In this document: positions 54,221 to 61,702 of the stretch, piece by piece
Layout: each line of letters opens with the position of its first letter
Numbering within the stretch: position 1 is the first letter of the stretch
Assembly (NCBI RefSeq): GCF_024343615.1
Contig: NZ_RJUB01000003.1
Location: forward strand, 62,001 to 126,000
Origin: Ferruginibacter sp. HRS2-29
GTDB lineage: Bacteria; Bacteroidota; Bacteroidia; Chitinophagales; Chitinophagaceae
DNA: 64,000 nucleotides
Direction: 5' to 3'
The notes under the pieces: generated by a model
Databases searched by the model: none
Seen by the model: only the letters and a program-made list of their open reading frames with translations
Told to the model about the DNA's origin: nothing
Made by a program: the position numbers and the translations under genes

Positions 54221-54967
54221 TCACCAACCCTCTTTCAATCCGTCTTTCAATGCCTGCTGGTATTTTTTTACATTAAAGCAATAAAGATTGGGCGACCGGT
54301 GTGCCCCACCCTTACGGGTTTCTTCAAACTGATCGAGGATATCATAACTGATCATCTTGCGATAAAAGTTTCCACGGTTGAGTTTTTTATTGAGGATAGT
54401 CTCATACAATCTCTGGAGTTCGGGCATGGTAAATTCTGCCGGTAAAAGATTATACCCGATCGGTTTATAATTCAATTCTTTGCGAAGCGTCAGCAACGCC
54501 TTATCGGTGATCTCCCGGTGATCCATCATGAACGGGGGCAGGTCTGAAATATCTTTCCATTCGCAGGCGGCAGAAAAATCATCCGTTATCGGCGTCACAT
54601 CTTCGTAATCTACCAGCGCAAACATCCCTATGGAAATGAACCGTTGTTTGTTCCACAACGAATCAGGGTAATCTTTAAAAAAACCTTCGGAGCGGTTGAG
54701 GCTGGTGAACGTACCAAACTCCTGCAGGTAAATATTTTCGGCGCCCGTACGCTCCTTCAATATCCTGCTGGCCGCTTCATGTACGTTCTCCGTCTTGAGC
54801 ATGTACCCACCGGGTAAGCCCCATAGTTCCTGGTCCTTCAGCTTTGTCAGTAATACTTTCAGCATACCGCCATGAAAACCAAACACCACACAATCCACTG
54901 AAATATGCGGCAGGTAGATCCTTTTAGCTTCCGCGGATTTTTTTTCCAATAGTTTTTTCAGCTGCAT
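54221..54967 (-). CDS. Nudix-related transcriptional regulator (NrtR/AraR-like)
   Basis: The 248-residue protein is started at 54967 (MQLKKLLEKKSAEAKRIY). The Nudix domain covers about residues 20-150; the box GGYMLKTENVHEAASRILKE lacks key Glu residues of GX5EX7REUXEEXGU (Ile and Arg instead of two of them), so hydrolysis is unlikely. About residues 165-245 form the NrtR-type winged helix (FTMPELQRLYETILNKKLNRGNFYRKM, SPNLYCFN). In Bacteroides such proteins control sugar catabolism, binding a sugar or nucleotide-sugar. It is divergent from a GH3 gene with a perfect palindrome in between. Confidence 0.88.
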   Translation of the reverse strand: MQLKKLLEKKSAEAKRIYLPHISVDCVVFGFHGGMLKVLLTKLKDQELWGLPGGYMLKTENVHEAASRILKERTGAENIYLQEFGTFTSLNRSEGFFKDYPDSLWNKQRFISIGMFALVDYEDVTPITDDFSAACEWKDISDLPPFMMDHREITDKALLTLRKELNYKPIGYNLLPAEFTMPELQRLYETILNKKLNRGNFYRKMISYDILDQFEETRKGGAHRSPNLYCFNVKKYQQALKDGLKEGW

Positions 54968-55060
54968 CCTGCAAATGTACGCATGTAAAATATACAGCAC
55001 TATATATAAAATGAGTGGGTAAAAGAAAAATATGGCCGTTTTCAACTTTTATTACTAATA

Positions 55061-55081
55061 TTGCTTCATAATGAAGCAATG
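55061..55081. promoter_or_regulatory. Perfect palindrome, probable operator of the Nudix regulator
   Basis: Arms ATTGCTTCA and TGAAGCAAT are perfectly complementary around TAA (21 bp in all). It lies between the divergent regulator and GH3 genes, 44 bases before the GH3 ATG. NrtR-type regulators bind palindromes of about this size. Confidence 0.6.
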
Positions 55082-55124
55082 AAGTTTCGTTAGCCCGATT
55101 GTTACTTTTCATTTTAAAAAATAA

Positions 55125-57581
55125 ATGATGTACAGCCATATCAGAAAATCTTCCCTCTTCGTCCTCACCGGATTGGTTTTTGCAGGAATTTCCTGGAAAG
55201 AAAAAAGCAACATGGATCATCCTGGAAAAAAAACACCGGTATTAACTATCAATGGTTTCACATTTGCCGATCTGAATGGTAATGGCAAACTCGATGTCTA
55301 TGAAGATACCCGGTTGCCGGTCAGTGCTCGTGCAGCCCATCTTGTGGAGCAGATGACGGATGAGGAAAAAGCGAATTTCCTGATCGGTACCGGTATGCCT
55401 GGCTTCGATGGGCTTACCCCCGTAGCAGGCGCTGTAGAAGGCCGCGTGCCCGGTGCTGCAGGCGGAACGTATGCCATACCGCGACTCGGAATACCGGCAA
55501 TCATCCTGGCAGACGGCCCCGCCGGCTTACGCATCAAACCGGTAAGGTCGGACGATCGCAAAACCTATTATTGCACTGCATTCCCTGTAGGCACATCACT
55601 GGCATCTACCTGGAATACAGACCTGGTGCAGGCTGTAGGCAAAGCCATGGGAAATGAAGTGAAAGAATATGGTGTGGATGTGTTACTGGCCCCCGCACTC
55701 AACATACACCGCAATCCCTTGTGCGGAAGAAATTTTGAATATTATTCGGAAGACCCACTGGTATCGGGCAAGATAGCCGCGGCAATGGTAAATGGCATTC
55801 AATCCAATGGTGTAGGCACTTCTGTAAAACATTTTGCCGCCAACAACCAGGAAACGAATCGCCTTTCAATCAACGAGCATGTGAGCGAAAGGGCTATGCG
55901 TGAAATTTATCTGAAAGGTTTTGAAATAACAGTAAAAGAATCGCAGCCGTGGACGATCATGTCTTCTTACAACCTCGTCAACGGCACATATACTTCCGCG
56001 AGAAAAGATCTGCTGACAGATATCCTGCGCAACGAATGGGGGTATAAAGGTATGGTGATGACAGATTGGTTTGGCGGTTTCGCAGGCTTCGCTTCCATCA
56101 AAGCCGGTACCAGCAACTCTATAGAACAATTGAATGCCGGCAACGATCTGCTGATGCCGGGATTACCTTCGCAACGCGATGCGATACTGGCTGCCATTAA
56201 AAGCGGGGGCATTCCCAAAGAAGTAGCAGACCTGAATGTAAAGAGGATCCTGGAACTTGTAATGCGTTCGCCCGTGATGACGAATTACAAATATTCCGAT
56301 AAGCCCGACCTGAAAGGTAATGCGGATATAACCCGCAAAGCTGCGGCTGAAGGAATGGTGTTGTTGCAGAACAAAGCTAACGTTCTCCCCTACACGAAAA
56401 CAGGCGGAACGATCGCCGGCTTCGGTGTCACCTCCTATGATTTTATTTCGGGAGGAACCGGCAGCGGGGATGTAAACGAAGCCTACACCATTTCATTGAT
56501 TGACGGCCTCACAAATGCAGGGTTGAAAACAGATGAAGAATTGAAAAACCTATATATCCCATTCGTAGCAAAAGAAAAAGCGGCCGAGCTTGAAGGCCGC
56601 AAAAGCAAAGGCATTCTTGCCTTGCCGCAACGCCTGCCGGAGCTGGAGCTGAGCGAGCAACTGATCGCAAAGAAAGCAGCCGGCACGGATATCGCCATCA
56701 TCACCATCGGAAGAAATTCCGGTGAGGGTGGTGACCGGAATGTTGACAACGATTTCAACCTGGCCAAAGATGAAATACAGTTGATCGACCGGGTATCTTT
56801 GGCATATCACAAAGCAGGCAAAAAAGTGGTGGTCATCCTTAACATCGGCGGTGTGATAGAAACCGCCAGCTGGAAAAACAAAGTGGATGCCATCCTGCTC
56901 TCGTGGCAACCCGGCCAGGAAGGCGGTAATTCGGTAGCAGATATCTTTACGGGTAAAGTAAATCCTTCAGGAAAACTTACCATGACTTTTCCGGTAAAAT
57001 ATGAAGACACTCCTTCAGCATCCAATTTTCCGGGCACACCGGCCAATGATCCGAAAGAAGTTACCTATGCCGAAGGTATCTATGTTGGCTATCGTTATTA
57101 CAATACATTCAATGTAAAACCTTCCTTTGAATTCGGCTACGGGTTATCCTATACTGATTTTCAGTACAGCCATATAAAGATCGGAAATACGGATGCCGCT
57201 GGTAACATTACCGTTACAGCCGATATAAAAAACACCGGAAAGACTCCCGGCAAAGAAGTAGTACAATTATACATTTCAGCCCCTTCCGGGAGTATTGACA
57301 AACCTTCGGAAGAACTGAAAGCTTTTGCGAAGACAAAATTACTGGCACCGGGAGAATCAGTTACAGTTTCATTGACACTGGCACCTAAAGATCTTGCCTC
57401 TTTCATACCCGCACAACAGTCATGGATAGCCGAAAAAGGTAAGTATAGAATTTCCCTCGGCACTTCATCAACAAAGATCAGGCAATCCGGCAATCTTTCG
57501 CTGGACAAAGATATGGTAGTGGAAAAAGTACATCCGGCATTTGCGCCCGATTTTAAATTCACCGACCTGAAAGCACGTTAA
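55125..57581 (+). CDS. GH3 beta-glucosidase with N-terminal EF-hand-like loop
   Basis: The 818-residue exported enzyme is of a different GH3 branch from the two PUL copies. After the N-terminal signal region comes a calcium-loop sequence DLNGNGKLDVYED near residue 49, with acidic or Asn ligands at positions 1, 3, 5, 9 and 12. GH3 N domain follows with the KHFAANNQETNR motif and nucleophile Asp in VMTDWFGG near 312, the GH3 C domain with GRNSGEGGDR, and an FnIII-like tail. It probably releases glucose or another sugar from beta-oligosaccharides. Control by the divergent Nudix regulator is inferred from position and the palindrome. Confidence 0.9.
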   Translation: MMYSHIRKSSLFVLTGLVFAGISWKEKSNMDHPGKKTPVLTINGFTFADLNGNGKLDVYEDTRLPVSARAAHLVEQMTDEEKANFLIGTGMPGFDGLTPVAGAVEGRVPGAAGGTYAIPRLGIPAIILADGPAGLRIKPVRSDDRKTYYCTAFPVGTSLASTWNTDLVQAVGKAMGNEVKEYGVDVLLAPALNIHRNPLCGRNFEYYSEDPLVSGKIAAAMVNGIQSNGVGTSVKHFAANNQETNRLSINEHVSERAMREIYLKGFEITVKESQPWTIMSSYNLVNGTYTSARKDLLTDILRNEWGYKGMVMTDWFGGFAGFASIKAGTSNSIEQLNAGNDLLMPGLPSQRDAILAAIKSGGIPKEVADLNVKRILELVMRSPVMTNYKYSDKPDLKGNADITRKAAAEGMVLLQNKANVLPYTKTGGTIAGFGVTSYDFISGGTGSGDVNEAYTISLIDGLTNAGLKTDEELKNLYIPFVAKEKAAELEGRKSKGILALPQRLPELELSEQLIAKKAAGTDIAIITIGRNSGEGGDRNVDNDFNLAKDEIQLIDRVSLAYHKAGKKVVVILNIGGVIETASWKNKVDAILLSWQPGQEGGNSVADIFTGKVNPSGKLTMTFPVKYEDTPSASNFPGTPANDPKEVTYAEGIYVGYRYYNTFNVKPSFEFGYGLSYTDFQYSHIKIGNTDAAGNITVTADIKNTGKTPGKEVVQLYISAPSGSIDKPSEELKAFAKTKLLAPGESVTVSLTLAPKDLASFIPAQQSWIAEKGKYRISLGTSSTKIRQSGNLSLDKDMVVEKVHPAFAPDFKFTDLKAR

Positions 57582-57606
57582 ATGGTAAACGACAAACAGT
57601 GAGTAA

Positions 57607-57638
57607 CGGCCGGTGTTTCCACACCGGCTGTTTTTTTT
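57607..57638 (+). terminator. Rho-independent terminator after the GH3 gene
   Basis: GCCGGTGT pairs with ACACCGGC around TTCC, followed by eight T, 27 bases after the stop codon. Confidence 0.9.
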
Positions 57639-57761
57639 CTGAACAGGTGAATTTTCTTTATAGATTTTAAAACAACGCTACAATTACATTGAGCTACCAC
57701 ATATAATACCGCAGGTACTTTATTTGCCGGTATGAATGTATCTTTCCGGTAAATTGATGCA

Positions 57762-59552
57762 ATGACCCCGGACTCGTATTACAAAGACCGCCTGGCCGAA
57801 TTGACCACCGAACATAAAAGATTATCGAATAAAAAATCAGTGTTCGGCATACTTCGTTTTGGCAGCATAGCGGCATTGATAGCGGCATTTTATTTTTTGT
57901 GGTCGCTGGGATGGCTTTACGTGGCAGTGGCAACAATTGTATTATTGTTTATTTTTATTCAGCTGATATATAAGGACCTTGCCAACAAAGCTGCCATTGA
58001 ACACCTTGCCCACCTGATACAGATCAACAAAGATGAACTGACCGCTCTTACTTCGGGTTATTATCATTTTGCTGATGGGTCATCGCTACAGCCAAAAGAG
58101 CATTATTACGCCAACGATATGGATCTGTTGGGGCATGCGTCACTTTTTCAATTCCTCAACAGGGCCACTTCCGAAATGGGGGCAACTACTCTCGCCGATT
58201 GGTTGCTGGCGCCGGCTACTATAGAAGTAATTGCCAACAGGCAATCTGCCGTCAGAGAACTTTGCGACAAAACCATCTGGCGACAAAAATTACAGGCTTA
58301 TGGAAAAGAAAAAACCATTACACATCGCACACAATCGAGGTTGCAGAACTGGCTTGCGCAACCCGACTCTTTTTCAGCTTTCAAAGCATGGAAATGGCTG
58401 AGATATTTTTTGCCCGCAATCATGTTGGGTGTAAGTGCGGCGGCATGGCTGGATATCGTAAGTATGAATGTATTTTATGGCACCCTGTTCCTTTTCGCGG
58501 TCATCGCTTTCCAGATAAATAAATACGTGGGGCCGGTGCATGAGCAACTCTCTAAAATGGTGGATGAGCTCGATGCACTTTCGCAAAGTATCGCCAGCCT
58601 TGAGCAGGAAAATTTTTCTTCCGGTTTGCTGGTTACATTGCAAAAGAATTTCACGGCCGATGACGGGAATGCTTCCAGGAAATTAAAGCAATTAAAAAAG
58701 ATCTTAGACAAACTAGACCTGAGATATAATATAGTGCTCTCTGCGCCGCTGAATCTTTGGTTACTTTGGAACCTGCAGCAAATGCTGGACCTTGAGAAAT
58801 GGAAAAAGAACAATACCACTTCGATCAGTAATTGGTTTAGCGTGCTGGGTGAGTACGAAGCACTCAATAGCTTTGCCAATACAAAGTTCAATAATCCTGA
58901 ATGGGTCTTCCCGTTGATCACAGAAAATCACTTTTCAATAGAAGCTACTGAACTTGGCCATCCGCTGATCAATGCCGGCAAACGGGTGGATAATTTCATC
59001 AACATTCATCAGCGTGGAGAAGTGATGCTGGTGACGGGCAGCAACATGGCCGGCAAAAGCACCTACCTGAGAAGCGTGGGCATCAACACCATCCTGGCGA
59101 TGGCCGGCGCGCCGGTTTGCGCCCGTTATTTTTCCATCTCCCCGGTACAGGTCATCAGCAGCATGCGCATAGCCGATAACCTTGAAGAAAGCACTTCCAC
59201 TTTTTATGCCGAATTGAAAAAACTGAAAACTGTCATCGACAAAGTAAATGCCGGAGAAAAAGTTTTTGTTTTATTGGATGAGATATTACGCGGCACCAAC
59301 TCTCTCGATCGCCACACTGGTTCTGTTGCTCTGGTAAAACAACTCATCAAACAAAAGGCTGCAGCCATCATTGCAACACATGATATAGCCCTGGCGGAGC
59401 TTCAAAAAGAATATCCCGACAATATCCTCAATTACCATTTTGATGTACAGGTGAATAATGAAGAACTTTATTTCGATTATAAATTAAAGCCGGGAGTTTG
59501 CCAAAGCATGAATGCATCGATATTGATGAAGAAAATCGGCATCGAATTGTGA
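57762..59552 (+). CDS. Membrane-anchored MutS-like ATPase
   Basis: The 596-residue protein has two N-terminal membrane segments (about residues 28-70) and a second hydrophobic pair about 205-250, then MutS core/lever helices. The MutS-type ABC ATPase follows: Walker A TGSNMAGKSTYLRS near residue 425, the Met-rich MRIADNLEESTSTF motif, Walker B FVLLDEILRGTNSLDR near 504, and the ATHD switch His. The DNA mismatch-recognition domains of true MutS are absent. This type is frequent in Bacteroidota; its job at the membrane is unknown. Confidence 0.88.
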   Translation: MTPDSYYKDRLAELTTEHKRLSNKKSVFGILRFGSIAALIAAFYFLWSLGWLYVAVATIVLLFIFIQLIYKDLANKAAIEHLAHLIQINKDELTALTSGYYHFADGSSLQPKEHYYANDMDLLGHASLFQFLNRATSEMGATTLADWLLAPATIEVIANRQSAVRELCDKTIWRQKLQAYGKEKTITHRTQSRLQNWLAQPDSFSAFKAWKWLRYFLPAIMLGVSAAAWLDIVSMNVFYGTLFLFAVIAFQINKYVGPVHEQLSKMVDELDALSQSIASLEQENFSSGLLVTLQKNFTADDGNASRKLKQLKKILDKLDLRYNIVLSAPLNLWLLWNLQQMLDLEKWKKNNTTSISNWFSVLGEYEALNSFANTKFNNPEWVFPLITENHFSIEATELGHPLINAGKRVDNFINIHQRGEVMLVTGSNMAGKSTYLRSVGINTILAMAGAPVCARYFSISPVQVISSMRIADNLEESTSTFYAELKKLKTVIDKVNAGEKVFVLLDEILRGTNSLDRHTGSVALVKQLIKQKAAAIIATHDIALAELQKEYPDNILNYHFDVQVNNEELYFDYKLKPGVCQSMNASILMKKIGIEL

Positions 59553-59573
59553 TGAAGAAGATCAGAAGGAATA

Positions 59574-59760
59574 ATCGCAGATTAAAAAAGGATGAAAGGA
59601 TTTCGCAGATTAATTTCCCCTTGCGTGAAAAATGTAAAATGCAGTTTATAAAAACATCAAGCCTATAATGGTATTGAAGTTTTCATAAACTGCATTTTAG
59701 TTTTCTGCTTTGCAGAAAACAATCTGTGCAATCTCCTTCATCCTTTTTTAATCTGCGATT
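59574..59760. repeat. Interspersed palindromic element, copy 3
   Basis: It begins ATCGCAGATTA and ends TAATCTGCGAT. Outer arms of about 36 bp pair with few mismatches, and inside lie AAAATGCAGTTTAT with its complement plus GTTTTCTGC/GCAGAAAAC. It is the most complete of three related copies (others at 36764 and 38445), here between convergent genes. Confidence 0.8.
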
Positions 59761-59780
59761 CATCTTCGCTTCGATCACCA

Positions 59781-59808
59781 TTCTTAATTCTTAATTCGTA
59801 ATTCTTAA
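59781..59808. repeat. Heptamer tandem repeat (TTCTTAA, four units)
   Basis: TTCTTAA, TTCTTAA, TTCGTAA and TTCTTAA lie four bases before the pcm stop codon. A related array with TTCGTAA units is at 63820-63847. Confidence 0.75.
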
Positions 59809-59812
59809 TTGC

Positions 59813-60475
59813 CTAGTTGCTTTTTCCCTTCAGCATCGGCACAAAAGAAAAATTATGAAAAGCTTCTTCTGAATAACTTCCATCAGCATTTTTTGTAAGG
59901 CGCAACATCCTTTGGTGTTCACCATCTTCATCATCTACCGGGATGATCATTTTGCCGTTGGTCTTAAGTTGTGCTATCAGCTTTGGAGGAACGAAAGGCG
60001 CTGCCGCCGTGATGATCACTTTATCGAAAGGCCCGAAAGTCGGCAAGCCCTCAAAGCCATCGCCGTAAAAGAATTTTAGGTTATGATACTGCGATTTAAA
60101 AACATACTGTTTCGTCTTTTCAAACAGATTTTTTTGCCGTTCGATAGTAAAAACTTTTGCCCCCATTTCGGCCAGCACCGTTGCCTGGTAAATGCTGCCT
60201 GTGCCTATCTCCAGAATTTTTTCGTGTGGTTTTACCTGCAGTAATTGTGTCTGATAGGCTACAGTATACGGTTGTGAGATAGTTTGCCCATCGGAGATCG
60301 GAAATGCCCGGTCTTCGTAAGCAATGTTGTCCAATGCTGTATCTAAAAAAAAGTGTCGGGGAATATTGTTCATAGCTGAAAGCACAGCTTCGTCGGTGAT
60401 ACCTTTTTCACGGAGCAGGTCCATTAGTTTTTTCCTCAGGCCCTTATGCCTGTATGTGTCTTCAAATTTTCTCAT
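59813..60475 (-). CDS. pcm: Protein-L-isoaspartate O-methyltransferase
   Basis: The 220-residue SAM-dependent enzyme repairs isoaspartyl damage in proteins. I start it at the ATG 60475 (MRKFEDTYRHKG); the frame can open four codons earlier at a TTG. Family motifs: DRAFPISDGQTISQPYTVAYQTQLL near residue 75 (substrate loop), SAM motif ILEIGTGSIYQATVLAEMG near 95, and FDKVIITAAAPFVPP. The usual GSGSGY motif is GTGSIY here. A 40-base palindrome sits directly before the start. Confidence 0.93.
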   Translation of the reverse strand: MRKFEDTYRHKGLRKKLMDLLREKGITDEAVLSAMNNIPRHFFLDTALDNIAYEDRAFPISDGQTISQPYTVAYQTQLLQVKPHEKILEIGTGSIYQATVLAEMGAKVFTIERQKNLFEKTKQYVFKSQYHNLKFFYGDGFEGLPTFGPFDKVIITAAAPFVPPKLIAQLKTNGKMIIPVDDEDGEHQRMLRLTKNADGSYSEEAFHNFSFVPMLKGKSN

Positions 60476-60486
60476 TGCAGCCCGCA

Positions 60487-60526
60487 ATTTAATTAATAAT
60501 CAGCAACGACTGATTATTAATTAAAT
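60487..60526. promoter_or_regulatory. Perfect 17-bp inverted repeat before pcm
   Basis: ATTTAATTAATAATCAG (60487-60503) and its exact complement (60510-60526) flank CAACGA. It ends 11 bases before the pcm ATG, so it is either an operator or a leader hairpin that could cover the translation start. Confidence 0.6.
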
Positions 60527-60582
60527 GGGGTTACTGAACAGTTGATTATTTTTTTTAAAAAATTAGCCGGCTTTAAAATTCA

Positions 60583-61620
60583 TTATTTATAATGTGGAGT
60601 ATGCTCATCAAAGAAATGATTGACAGCTTTGTTCCAGTCATTCAAAACTGTATTTCTTTCTTTATTAAGATCCTGGCCCGCTTTATTATAATCCTGGGAT
60701 GCCTTGTTAATTTCATTCACCATTTTATTGTAGTTATCCCTGTCTTCGTTGGTAGGGCTGCTTTTTTTCTCAAATTCTTTCTTCGTGGTTTCGAAACGTT
60801 GTTTGGTCAAAAAGTAATCACTTATTGTGCTCATTTTGCCTTTTGCCTCATTTACATAAAAGTTAAGCATCGTTGAAGTTGCCGATACCAGGTCATTATC
60901 GCCCTCATAACTTTTTATCGACTTCAGCTTTTCCAACCCTTCCTGGGCATATTTAAGCAGCGATCCTTTGCTTTGTTCGATACCTGTAATATTTCCCTTG
61001 GATACTGCTTCCAGCAGGTAATTTTCCTGCACCGAAGCCTTGAAAAATATAAGATAGACTTCGTGGTAATATTTATTCAGCTCACTGACTTTTTTGGTCA
61101 TATCGCCAAGCTTGCTTTTACCTTCTACCAGCGTAACATTATTTTTTGCAGCAAAACTCTCACTCGCGGTTTTCATACGTTCGTTCGCTTCATCCAGCTT
61201 CTTATCTACCATCTCCTGGGCCATCAGGAAAGCCTCCATCTGATCATAACTCTGTTCGGCAATCTCTTCCATGTTCACTATCTTACTATAATCATCATTC
61301 AATACATTGTAGTAAAATTTCATAAAGTTCACCGCCGTATCCCGGAGGCTTTTATCTCCTTTGTAAGATGGCATCCCGCTGATATTCATCCTTGCTTCCT
61401 GAACTTCATCCAGTAATTTCGAGCGTAGGTTCTCTACCTTCTTTGCCCGTTTTCCATGCGCAGCGGCGCTGGCATAACTCATGAATTTTTTCGAAATATT
61501 TTCCTGTTGCTGGCTGATTGCTCCCATATAATCCCCCGGGTTCTCGAAGTTTTGTGCCAGGCTTTTGGTAGAAAAAAGAATTGCAACGCCCATAAAGACG
61601 ATGGGTAGAAATGATCTCAT
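60583..61620 (-). CDS. Exported helical protein of unknown function
   Basis: The 345-residue protein has a signal peptide (ending KSLAQ) and is otherwise almost entirely helical and rich in Lys, Glu and Asn. It has coiled-coil-like stretches (about 150-190 and 270-320) and two similar modules with matching patterns, MPSYKGDKSLRDTAVNFMKFYYN and IKSYEGDNDLVSATSTMLNFYVN, pointing to an internal duplication. It may belong to the LIC11966-like surface-protein group; I am not sure. It is 82 bases downstream of the protease gene on the same strand. Confidence 0.7.
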   Translation of the reverse strand: MRSFLPIVFMGVAILFSTKSLAQNFENPGDYMGAISQQQENISKKFMSYASAAAHGKRAKKVENLRSKLLDEVQEARMNISGMPSYKGDKSLRDTAVNFMKFYYNVLNDDYSKIVNMEEIAEQSYDQMEAFLMAQEMVDKKLDEANERMKTASESFAAKNNVTLVEGKSKLGDMTKKVSELNKYYHEVYLIFFKASVQENYLLEAVSKGNITGIEQSKGSLLKYAQEGLEKLKSIKSYEGDNDLVSATSTMLNFYVNEAKGKMSTISDYFLTKQRFETTKKEFEKKSSPTNEDRDNYNKMVNEINKASQDYNKAGQDLNKERNTVLNDWNKAVNHFFDEHTPHYK

Positions 61621-61702
61621 AAGGTTAATTTTTAAACAAATTAATAATTAATAGGTGAAAAAAGTATTTTTTAAAACTTTTGTTTTGCATTTATTCAACA
61701 GG

